Source of the DNA: Prinsepia uniflora
Lineage: Eukaryota; Streptophyta; Magnoliopsida; Rosales; Rosaceae
Length of the DNA: 64,000 nt
Reading direction: 5' to 3'
NCBI GenBank assembly: GCA_032719365.1
Contig: CM064873.1
Location: 134,001 to 198,000 of the forward strand
A model generated the notes under the pieces. The model had not been told where the DNA came from and ran no database searches. It saw only the letters and a program-made list of their open reading frames with translations. A program made the position numbers and the translations under genes. Below are positions 34,301-44,869 of the stretch, one piece after another (position 1 is the first letter of the stretch; each line of letters begins with the position of its first letter).

Positions 34301-34924
34301 TTGAAAATGAACAGGCAAGTCAAACACCGAATTCATCCTAGGCATAGTTTGTAAGTAATTCTAGCGAGCTAGTGACGTCCAACTTGTAAGATAACAGAAT
34401 ATATATATTTTTTTTTAAGTATGGAGAGAAGAGAAGGAACCTTCAAGAAGCGGCCCCTGCGGTTCTCGCCAATGTCAAAGTAGAAGACCTGTGAGAGAAA
34501 TTAAGCAAAACAAAGAACGATGAAAGCATGAGATGGTGTTGGAATGAAAAATGGATTGCTAGCTTGCAAGTCTGCTACATGCCTTAGTGTCGAGCTGCAA
34601 TTCCTTGCTGAAGACATCCTGGTCGTAGGAATTGACATAGTAATTGAAAAGATCGAGGAACCAAGATATGCCGGAGAAGGGAACGATGATGGTGGACCTG
34701 GTGGCCGACGTCTTCTCGGAGATTTTGAGGTAGCGGCCTCGAGGGTTCTCTTTAAGATCGAAGTAGAAGAGCTTGTGCTCAACCTGCAGCGTCTTGCAAA
34801 GAAGCTCCACGTCATTACCTCCACCTCCACCGCCACCTCCACCTCCACCTCCACCGCCACCTCCACCTCCACCGCCACCTCCTACTGCTGTTGCTCCTCC
34901 TACGCCTCCCGAATTCCCTTCCAT
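31375..34924 (-). CDS. PURA1: Pur-alpha single-stranded nucleic-acid-binding protein
   Basis: Five minus-strand coding exons, all phase 0: 34924-34583, 34488-34441, 32137-31997, 31890-31648 (start uncertain by one codon) and 31527-31375. They give about 308 residues. After a poly-glycine run (encoded near 34803-34886), three PUR repeats follow: LFYFDLKENPRGRYLKISE then RSTIIVP; VFYFDIGENRRGRFLKVSE then RNRSTIIVPAG; and RFFFDLGSNNRGHFLRISE then RSSIILPLSG. The end is TGANVRTVDSSQR. This matches plant PUR ALPHA proteins in order and length. The family binds purine-rich single-stranded DNA and RNA in the nucleus, and in Arabidopsis it has been linked to telo-box promoter elements. Intron 1 uses a GC donor. 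Intron 2 is about 2.3 kb; the others are near 100 bases. Confidence 0.94.
34803..34886 (-). repeat. Glycine-codon (GGN)n repeat in Pur-alpha exon 1
   Basis: On the plus strand the tract alternates CCACCT, CCGCCA and CCTCCA units. It encodes more than 20 consecutive glycines near the N-terminus of Pur-alpha, where poly-glycine is also usual in other plant and animal Pur-alpha proteins. Confidence 0.9.
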
Positions 34925-35179
34925 CTCCAAGATATATAGCAACAGAAGGTTAAGGAAAACCGGTACCAAAAGCAGCCCCCAAGCTTTGCCACTCAGTACT
35001 TATTCAGATTCGAACAAACTCAACTATAACCACTTATCTATGGAACCTCTGGATCTCTAGTTGATTGGGAACTTGGTACTTGGTAGATGAGTACTATTCA
35101 GATCTTACTTTCTCAGGGAGGATGCTGCTCAATTGCTCCTCAATTGCAGGCGTCTACTAGCAATGAGCCTACTCGAAAA

Positions 35180-35188
35180 TTAGGGTTT
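35180..35188 (-). promoter_or_regulatory. Telo-box upstream of Pur-alpha
   Basis: AAACCCTAA on the minus strand, 256 bases before the Pur-alpha start codon. The word itself is seen directly; a regulatory role is inferred. Confidence 0.5.
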
Positions 35189-35361
35189 GGGGCCTTGGAT
35201 CTCATGTGAGAGGGAAATTGACCCACTCGACTCATGCTCCAGTTTTTACACTCTCCACTCCCATTTCCCGTATTTCTAATGTCTAGTATATAATTTGAGC
35301 TTCCTATTTCTGTATTTTCTTTATTTATCTTTTCATTTTCTTTTCCGTTATATAGCACTTA

Positions 35362-35818
35362 GATTACGGTTGATATATCGTTAGAGGAATCATATATAAT
35401 AATATAGTACATAATAGATTGTTAGTACCAATCATATTAATCCACCAAATACATTAATACAATTAAATACTTTTATATAATCTTGTACTCACTAAAATAA
35501 TATTTTTAAAATTATTTGTATTAAAAAAATAGTAATCTTAAAAAGTAATTAATTAATTAATAATAATAATAAACAAATAAACAACTAATAATTAATATAA
35601 TAAATAAATAATAGTTAGATAAAATTAAATTAAAATAAACAATAAATCATATAATATATAGATATTTCTTATCCACTTGTATAATATAATCCAGCAAATA
35701 TAATATAATCGGTATTTTAATCTGATAAGACACCAAATGCTCCACCAAATAATCAGTTTATTCAGATTAATCTATTTGAGTGAAATAGTTATTATAATAC
35801 GGTGTACCAAACGAGACC
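35362..35818. mobile_element. Tourist-like MITE
   Basis: TTA duplications lie at 35359-35361 and 35819-35821. The right end, read inward on the opposite strand, is GGTCTCGTTTGGTACACC. The left end GATTACGGTTG is a diverged version. The interior is AT-rich, non-coding and related to 26146-26560. It lies about 0.4 kb upstream of the Pur-alpha start codon. Confidence 0.55.
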
Positions 35819-35821
35819 TTA

Positions 35822-36107
35822 AATAATAAACTTTTAACTCCACAAAAATAAATAAGATTATAATTTTATTTCTGTAAATTTAAAAAATAATATTATAATT
35901 TTATTGTTTCTATTTCATAACATCATAACATCAAGGGATAATTATAAATAGGTCCAATTTTTGAGTTCGATTTATAAGTTAATCCACTATAGTAAATAAA
36001 GACAATAAAAAATAAATCACGTTTTTTTTATTATTTGTCAAATTATATCATTCTTTTTTTCCCGTTATTTTTTAAATAATTACATGTGCACTATTACATA
36101 TTATATT
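35822..36107. other. AT-rich sequence before the nested LTR cluster
   Basis: Nothing recognisable. Base composition changes sharply at 36108, where the LTR pile begins. Confidence 0.5.
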
Positions 36108-36609
36108 TGTAATGACTCGAATTTACAGATTAAGTAAGGATTAATGATGGATTATCGAGAAGTAATGAAGGACTAATCGAGGATTAGCGAACGAATTGGG
36201 TAAAATTACGATGCCCCTAGAAAAGGGTAAAAAGTTGACTTTTGACCTGGAAGGTCAAATGTACGAGTATCGAAGACCGTTACGTAGATCGAGATGATAC
36301 GAGTTAGTAGATAAACAACATGTCGAAATTGGACATCGTACAAGAAAGTTATGTGTCAATGACGTTTTAGAGAACTATTCACAGTTGCATGTTTTACGAG
36401 GAGTTAACTTTTGGGTTTGTCCCCAAAAGATCTAGCCTGAACCAATTGATGAGTGACAAGTGTCACTCATCCTTTGACCCAAACCCACACATTCATGCAT
36501 TTACTCCTCTTTCCTTCTCATTTTGCACAAACACGTAACCTACCCCAAACCTCCACCATTTTCACATGCTGCTTGAGAGAGAGACAGAGTGAGAGAGAGA
36601 TGACTAGAG

Positions 36610-39600
36610 TGATAGGACCCGTCCCAAATCCCTCGGGATTAGCGTGGGACGTGCTTGCTCCCGTCTGACACTTCGTGTTAGACCAGGGATATTTCCGTCT
36701 TTTGCCCAACCAGGTCTACCAGAGTATGCTAGGATCCGAAAGAGGAATGTGATGTCTCGTCTCTGCTACAGCCACAACCGCAATCAACCTGAAGGGCATT
36801 CAAAACATAAAAGCTGTGAGTGGACAAAACAAATATTTTATAAAAACATTTCATAAAAAACCTTTATACCCTACATTAAAAACATATACATGTATTCGAA
36901 AACCATTTCTAGGGTTCATGCCCGGTCCCCATAAACCGTCATGAACCATCAGACCATTTGGGCATTGGCCCGAAATCAGTCAAACAATACATGGGACCTC
37001 CGCCCAAACCAAAACACGTGGGAACTCGTCCCAAAACCATCTCATAAAGGTCTCAGCCCAAAACCAATACGCGTGGGTTTCAGCCCAAAACCAATACGCG
37101 TGGGTCTCAGCCCAACGCCATCTCAGTGAAATCTCATACTCATATACATATATACATATATAACCCGTCCTAGGCACTTCCGGAGAAGATGCCAACTTGG
37201 GGCACACAACCCCTAGGGAACACATCCCTGATAGAGTCACGCTGTCTCTATATATATATAAGTATGCATACTACTCGGGGTCTCACTCCGAGTCTTTTCC
37301 CAGGAATTCTCCATCTGGAAGGCTCTATCTTCGGGCCTAATCCGATCATCTCTCCGAAATCTGTTCCGGGACCACATCATAACGTCCACTCTTGGAACGG
37401 GATCCCTATGGGGATACTCACTCTAGTATGTGGATCGTGACTCTCCAGGTCGACGACTGGAGGAGACCAATCAATAATCTCGTAAGGAGGGTATATACAT
37501 ACTAGTATAAGAAAACCATAAAAACGGGACTCATGCCCGATAACATAAAGCAACTGGGCCTCCAGACCGAACATACGACCTAATAGGGCCTCTAGCCCGA
37601 TTTCACAATAACTGGGCATCGAGCCCGATATCTCAGGGTCAGTCATGATCCCGATCATAGGGATGTGTGCAACCATCAATCCAGAACCGCTCTTAATCCT
37701 GATATGTCGCTGTGAACACATCACTGCCGCGACCATCTCGAGACCATGGCACACACGTCACCGATCGATCCTCTAAACCGTCAGCACTCTGAAGTCAAGC
37801 CTCCAGTGGCTGCTCGACAACGAGACGTGCATCGTGACCTCTCCGGAAGGAACGCATCCCAATTCGGAGGCGAGCGTCACGTCGTCCGTTGCAGTGCACG
37901 CATCACCCGTCGCGACCACGGCTCAGACCCGTAGGTCATCAATAGGGTCTCAGGCCCAAGTCAAAACCAAATCCAAATGGGTCTAATGCCCGGTTTTACC
38001 TTTTTCAAAACTATTTCATGAAAATTGAAAGCATAAACGCGTATAAACACGTATAAAACTGACAACCTCGAAGTACGTGCCCATTCGTAAACACACACAC
38101 AAAATGCACTCAAGCATCCCAAAACATATATTAAAACATATATAAAACATTTATGCATGCATCGATTTCAGAAAGAAAATCCACTCACAGACCGTCGGCG
38201 CTGCTGCCTCGATACGCGTGCAATACGGCTTCTCTGGTCAACCGTCGTCACCGGGACTTACAAACCTGTCCGAATCACTTTAGAGGGTTACTAACTACTT
38301 AATTAACCCCTCACTAAAGCCCCCTAATTTTTCGGGATTTTAAACTATTTTTAAACGCGCACCGAAACCTTCGGACAGCCCGAACTATATCGAGACGATG
38401 TCCAATCGACTCGAAACCAGTCTCAAAATGTTCGTTACATCGAATAGATGATTTCACATGTTGGAACCACCCTCAGATTCTTCATCACGCGCCCGCACGT
38501 GCCTCGAGATGGCCCTGCGCGTGGGCCTCATGCGCCACTGCACAAGGTCATCCCCAAGGATTGAAATATCGATATCGACGGATATATCGCTAGTTAAATT
38601 TATGGATATCTCGCTCGATATCGATATCGTTTAAGATCAATAAAAATGATGGAAATTTAGTCTAAAAGTTGGAAATTTTTAATGAAAATTTGGGAAAAAT
38701 TTAAGTACCCAATAATGGTTATATAAGACTAATAAAAACTATATAATAACTTTAATATAATAAATATATGATGAATAATATGATACAATATGATTATGAT
38801 GATAACTAATAATATAAAATTTTAAATATAAACATAAATTGAAGTGAGTTACTATAATTGAATGTTAATATAGTTAAAAACATAACAATAAGCAGAATAA
38901 TAATAGATATTGATAATGATATACTAGTATTTAATAATAATAAAAGAATTTTTTTTTACCAAATAATAATCATAATAATAGATATTAATAATGATATTGA
39001 TGACAATGTACTAATATTCTAATTTAGTACTAATAGTAATAATAATTAATATAATAATAGAAAATAATTAATAAAAAAGATTGGAAAACCTTTCTCCATA
39101 ACCAAAAAAGAAAGAAAAAAATAATATTAGAAAAGGTCCACGTGACATTAGCTTAGGACTATATAATTCCCAACCCCTCAAACAAGTTTTTTTGTAGACG
39201 TGGCTCTTTGCTTTTTTTAAAAAAAATTGGACGGTAGAGGATTAGAGGACATGTGGCTCTTCATCCTCTCCATTTAATCAAAAAGCCAGACACTTTTTAA
39301 AAGCCAAAAGCTCTTTTCTCTCTCCCTGATTTTTATATTCTCCATGCCTTCCTCTTCGTAACCAACGACACCAACCAGTATCATTATCCTCAAAATTGAA
39401 CACCGTCGAGCGCCCCAACAACACCAAACAAACCCCATCTTTGAGACAGACTCTCCCTGCCTTCAATAGCACCCGGCCCTCGCCTTAAGATGAATTCCGG
39501 CGGAGAAGAACCAGAAAAATTCATCTAGCTCCATCGTTGTTGGCCGAAATATCCTCGAATATCGGTCAATTTCGCCGATAATCCTCGATATTTTGCGAAA

Positions 39601-40827
39601 TCAACGATATTGGGGGAAATAATTTCTTTCCCCCTGTTTAGATGCCAATCCATGAAAATTCCGATATATCCATGGAAATTTCGGCGATATTGCCGATTTT
39701 TACTTCCATGGTCATCCCTGTCCTCCAGCCAACCGGTCCGGTTCGGTTTTCTCTGCAATCTCGGCCTAACTGGACCGGTGTGACCGGTCCAGGCGTATTT
39801 TTTCCTTATTTTTCATCTGTTCATCTCCTAATCAATTCCAATCTCTCTAATTCAATCTTAGAAACCTAACTATATCATTAAAACACCCAAAAACGGACTA
39901 GAAATCCCTAAACCTGATTGTGCCTCACGGTTTGTTTTTCCCAGAATTGTCCCTAGGTTTCCTCAGCCTCCAACCTTCCTAGCACACTCCTACTAACCCA
40001 ATACACTTATTCAAATCATTAAAAACGGTCAATAATGATTAAAATGGAAAAAGGAGAAAATCGGTTAAAACCGATACCTTGCACGGGTTCCTCGTCCGCC
40101 GCCCACGGCGATGCTGTTCCTGGCTGGCCACCACTTTCCTCAGTCCTCAGTTTACTCTCTGGCCTCTCAATCATGGTCATAGGGTTGAAGTGTTTGGATT
40201 TGGGGTGGAAGGGTGATCGGGTTGGTTGGGAAAAATGGGGAAAATGATCGATGAAGGAAAATGGGATATGCATGAGTTTTTTTGGATGGGTGACACTTGT
40301 CACTCATCCATTGGGCCTGCCCAATAATATCTGAGCCCCACTTGCTGCCAAATAGTCCCCGTCTCGTAAAACGTGCAATAGTACGTTCAAACTTTCGTGA
40401 ACCGTAACTTCTCAGTCGAACGTCCGAATTCAGCATGCCACCTGTCTATGGATTCATATCATCCCGATTTACGTAACGATTTTCAGCCCTCGGCCATCTG
40501 ACCTCCCGAGTCAAAAGTCAACCATTGGCCCCTATTCACCCAAATTACCAAAATGCTCTCGAACTTCCGATCGTCGTAACTTCTTCCACGAATGTCGGAA
40601 TCGAACGTGCCACATGTCTATGAACTCGTGACGTCCCGAACTACGTCATAGTCATCGGCCAAAGTCCATTTGACCGTCCGAACAAAAAGTCAACGTTTTA
40701 CCCATTCTAGGGGCAAAATCGTCATTTCGCCCTGAACGTCCGCTAATCCTTGTCTAATCCCCGCTTAATCTCGCTAATCCATTATTAATCCTTAATGAAT
40801 CCCATTAATTCGGGACGGGTCGTTACA
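36610..40827 (-). mobile_element. Solo gypsy LTR, TSD TAGAG, carrying a hAT-like MITE
   Basis: On the plus strand it begins TGATAGGACCCGTCCC and ends GGGACGGGTCGTTACA, so the element lies on the minus strand. TAGAG is duplicated at 36605-36609 and 40828-40832. Subtracting the 38555-39710 insertion and its duplication leaves about 3.05 kb. No gag or pol is present, so it is a solo LTR. It contains the empty-site counterpart of the hAT insertion, ATCGTGAC at 37831-37838. Confidence 0.9.
38555..39710. mobile_element. Non-autonomous hAT-like element
   Basis: An 8-bp duplication GTCATCCC lies at 38547-38554 and 39711-39718. The ends are CAAGGATTGAAATATCG on the left and, on the opposite strand, CATGGAAGTAAAAATCGG on the right. 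Both subterminal zones are full of CGATAT/ATATCG words (GATATCGATATC near 38570 and 38620; CGATATTGCCGAT near 39685). The 1.16 kb interior is AT-rich with no transposase frame. Confidence 0.85.
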
Positions 40828-42411
40828 TAGAGAGCCTAAGACGACAATGAAGGACGGATGAGCCGCCGTGGACGGCGGGGGAAACCAGAAAAATAGGTAA
40901 AACCGTAACCCATGATTTTGTTGGATTTGGATTTCTAGTTTTAGATGTTTGGGGGTTCGTTTGATGCCATGGTTGTGTATATTGAGCTCTTACGAGCATG
41001 TAGGGATGAATTTGGACGGCGGAGGACCCCTGGACAGCCCTGGAAAGAGGCTGGAAAACTAGCCATGAAGTTTTGGATTCGAACAGGTATTTTCAAACGT
41101 CTTCTTCTGGTTTTGAGGCCATAGAACCCTTTCTAGGATCAAGGCGAGTTGATAGGAAGAAAAATAGGATGAAATGGTGGTCGGACGGTTAAGTTCTGGT
41201 CGGGTCATAGTCGCGAGTCAAACGACCCGTTATAGGGTCGCTGGTCGACCCGGCCAGAGGTTGAAGATGATGACGTTGCAGTCCACGTCATCATCTGTCA
41301 AACCTGTTAGGCCACATGGCCAATTAGAAAGTGACACGTAGCAGCTGTCGAGTCCAGTCAGCAGTGACATGGCAGTGCCACGTTAGACCATGTGGACCAG
41401 TGAGATGCTGCCATGTGGTAGTATGTTAGGAATTGTCAGATTACATGGCAGGTCCACGTCAGCCATGATAGACCACATGGACTAATGAGATAGTGACACA
41501 TGGCAGTGTGTCAGGTTGTCAGAGCTGATGTGTCAGTGACACGTGACACCAATTAGAGAGTGCCACGTGGAAGTCAGGCTGACGTCAACATTGACCAAGA
41601 TGATGTCAGCGTTGATCATGACATCAATGTTGATCGCTGTTGACTGGCGCGTGAGGACGCGTGTGCACAAATTTCGAGGTGAAACCAGTTATATTTGAAA
41701 GGTTTCGACGATCTAAATCCAATGGTGGTGGTTTCAGGTCGATTGGAGTTCGTTTGATATGTCATTTAGAGGTTTTTAACCTCGAGAAACGTGTTCGGGA
41801 CACGTTGACTGTTCCGGGTTGTGTGAGGGTCTTTGATATAGACTTGTATAGATAGTTAGTGATCTTTGAGTATCATTTGGACAGGTCCAGACCTCCCGGA
41901 GAGTATAGATTAGCCCCAAAGTGGCTTACGATGCAGATTGTAGGCGCGCATCATGGACGGTCTGTGAGTGGACTTTGTTTTATGAAATGATGCATGCATA
42001 ACTGTTTTATATGTTATATGTTCATGATTTGAGATGCAATGACTGCATGATGTTTTGGATATGATTGGGCATTTTCATAGAAAATGCCATTATATTGCAC
42101 GTATTTCAAAATTTTCGTTTTATATGATATTTTGGCTTAGGCCGAGTTTCATACGTGCATGTGTTTTATGTGAATTAATGGTGTCACGGAGAGGCGTAAA
42201 ATCGAGGATTGATTAACGATTTTGAATGATTTCACGGAGATGCGTGAAATTGGAATTCGGGCATGAGTCTCAATTGGAAATTGACCTTGTTTTGGATTAT
42301 AGTCAAAGGTGGATTTGAATAATGAAATGGTTTTCGAATTTAGAAATATCTATCGTGCGTATGACTCGGTTGATTTATAGTTTGACTTAGAGTATAATCA
42401 AACGTGAGATA

Positions 42412-42877
42412 TGTAAAAACTCGTCCCAAATTTACGGGATTAATTGAGAATTAATTGAGGATTAGCGTGATTAGTCGAGGATTAGTCGAGAAATCGCGGA
42501 CGAACTGTGAAAAATGAAAATTTTACCCCTGGAATTGGGCAAAAAGTTGACTTTTGACCCGAGAAGTCCTATGCACGAAAGTACGTAGATCAGGTCGATA
42601 CGAGTCCATAGACAGACGACACGTCGAATTTGGACGTTCGACGAGGAAGTTACGGGGCACGGAGGGCTAAGAGAGTGAGAGTGAAAGACTGAGGATGACT
42701 AGGGGCTAAGGACGGTTGAGGCATGGCGGAGCCACGTTGGAGATAAGAAACCTGAAAATTCAATTTTCCTTCGAAAATGAGAAATCAATTTTGGGCACTT
42801 GTCGAGAGTTCCTGATGATCCTAAACTGTTTCTAGGGTTCGTACGAGTCGAAGGGGGGCTGGTTTCGAAGGTCATGG
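42412..42877 (+). mobile_element. 5' segment of a gypsy LTR, level 2 of the nest
   Basis: It starts TGTAAAAACTCGTCCC inside the outermost LTR and carries the early family blocks (TTTTACCCCTGG, AAAAGTTGACTTTTGACC, GAGTCCATAGACAG). It is cut at 42878 by an LTR in the opposite orientation. The expected left target copy is AGATA (42407-42411); the right copy lies beyond the window. Confidence 0.65.
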
Positions 42878-44031
42878 TGTCAGGACCCGCCCCGATTTCA
42901 CCCCGAAAACCGAGGTAAATCCTGCTCCCGTCTGACACCCCAACACAACACCACCGTAAACTACTAAAGTAACACAGTCAGACGCAGGAGAAACTATACG
43001 CATCCCGAAGTCAAGTTTAACAGAGCATAGTTCTAAATACAAAGGAAAAAAAACAGGTAAACTAGATACACGCACACGGAAACTTTAAAACACTCCGGGG
43101 TCGCTCTCGTAACTTCTATGCCTCAGACGCTGCCTCGACGCAGGAACCCCGCTCTAGCTCCACGACTTGGAGGACAATTTAAAACCAGAAAAGTGTGAGT
43201 GGACCATAAATAAGAAAAGAATTTCCGAAAACCATTTCATAATAAAACCAGGGTTTTGGTCCTCCGTTTTGAAAACACACATGCATAACCCATTAGATGA
43301 AAACAGTTATAAATCACGTAATCATCACCATTAAAACAGTTATAGAATCATTGTAAAAACAGTTATAGAAATCATATCATAAGCATCATAAAACCGTATC
43401 ATAAAACATAAGTCTCAACCAATCATTATCCGATCAAACCTACTGGATCTATCCGAGTCTTTAAACTCTCGAGTCTTAAAACTCAATCCAGGCCTCAATA
43501 ATATCCGAGTTTTTAACTCCCAAGTCTTTAAACTCAACAGGCCTACGGGGGAAATAACAATATATCCGAGTCTTTAAACCCCCGAGTCTTTAAATTCAAT
43601 CCGGGCCCATCCCCCGTCAAATATAATCCAGGTCTTTAAACCCAATAATCAGATCCAGCAAATCCAATCAAAACCATTTGAAAACCATTTCTAAATCCAC
43701 ATCCAAACTCGAATCCGAAACCACCAGTTTGATGCCCTTCCGGCATCCAAAACCGTCATTCCGAACCTAAATCCGGAATTCCACTTTCCAACTTTAAAAC
43801 CAAATTCCGTGTTTCCGAAATCCGATTCTAAAACCGAAAACCTTTATCATCGAAATCATGTTCCAAAACTCATTTATGATGATTGGTAATCACTTATCGT
43901 TTAAAAACCCAAAACCATGGCATTATACTCAAAAATTGACATTCCTCGTAAAACGTGTCAAATACGTTATTTCTCGAAAACCGTGCAATTATGTAAAACC
44001 AACAAAGCATATTCGATAAACATAGAATCAT
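42878..44031 (-). mobile_element. 3' segment of a minus-strand gypsy LTR, level 3 of the nest
   Basis: The plus-strand start TGTCAGGACCCGCCCC and the GAGTCTTTAAACTC minisatellite (43450-43650) match the LTR at 50416-53479, so both belong to one subfamily. It is cut at 44032 by a plus-strand LTR; the remainder is outside the window. Confidence 0.75.
43450..43650. repeat. GAGTCTTTAAACTC minisatellite in LTR 42878
   Basis: Several paired copies of GAGTCTTTAAACTC-like units, some changed to AACCC, separated by AATCCAGGCC and ATATCC spacers. The same array type occurs at 50961-51170, 58041-58183 and 63414-63622. Confidence 0.8.
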
Positions 44032-44869
44032 TGTAACGACCCGTCCCGAATTCAGGGATTAGATTAGTGACTAATCACGATTAGTGGGGTTAATCGGTGG
44101 TTAGTAGGGCGAAATCAGACAAAATGTGCAAAATGACCGTTTTGCCCCTAGTCGTGGGCAAAATGTTGACTTTTTGATCGGGCGGTCAAACGGACTTTGA
44201 CCGATGATCATGACGTAGTTCGGGACGTCACGAGTTCATAGACAGGTGGCACGTTCGATTCCGAGATTCGAGGAGCAAGTTATGATGTTCGGAAGTCGAG
44301 GGGCATTTTGGTAATTTGGCATATTAGGGGCCAAATGTTGACTTTTTGACCGGGAGGTCCAATGGACGAGGGCCAAGGACCGGTACGTAGGTCTAGTCGA
44401 TACGAATCCAATGACAGGCGACATGCCGAAATCGGAGGTTCGACGACGAAGTTATGGTCACGGGAACGAATTAACGAACCGAGGCTTCGATTAAAATAAT
44501 ATTATAATAATGAATAGTGACCATTGACTGTGCACACCTGGATGAGTGACAAGTGTCACCCATCCCTTGTTTTAGGGCCTAAAACCAGCTCCCTGTTTTC
44601 CTCTAAACACCATCATCATCTCTAATCATCTTGTCCTCCATCATTTTTCTTCATTTCTTTACATTTTCTTCCTACCGTGAACAACACAAACTGAGTATGA
44701 GAGCTGGGAGAATTGGCCTCCTTCCTTGGCCGTTCTTGAGAGAAAATTGATGGTTAGGAGAGACTGTATTAGCTGGGGAAAACACAGGAACTGAGACAGG
44801 GTAGTAAGACCAGAATTCGAAATTTGAGTTTTGGGTGGGAAATTCGAATTTCAAGCCTTAGGCTCTGAG

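Larger units (their letters stand above)
36108..42411 (+). mobile_element. Outermost gypsy LTR of the nested cluster (segments 36108-36609 and 40833-42411)
   Basis: It starts TGTAATGACTCG, a decayed form of the family start, and carries the family blocks (GATGCCCCTAG, AAAGTTGACTTTTGACC, the GATGAGTGACA palindrome at 36448-36471). It is interrupted by the minus-strand solo LTR 36610-40827, resumes after the TAGAG duplication, shows CTGTGAGTGG near 41963, and is interrupted again at 42412. Its right end is not in the window. It is the most diverged copy, as expected for the oldest layer. Confidence 0.7.

Noticed and set aside
34773..35060. Plus-strand frame with a long poly-proline run
   Set aside because: It is the antisense of the Pur-alpha poly-glycine exon and has no other feature of a protein.
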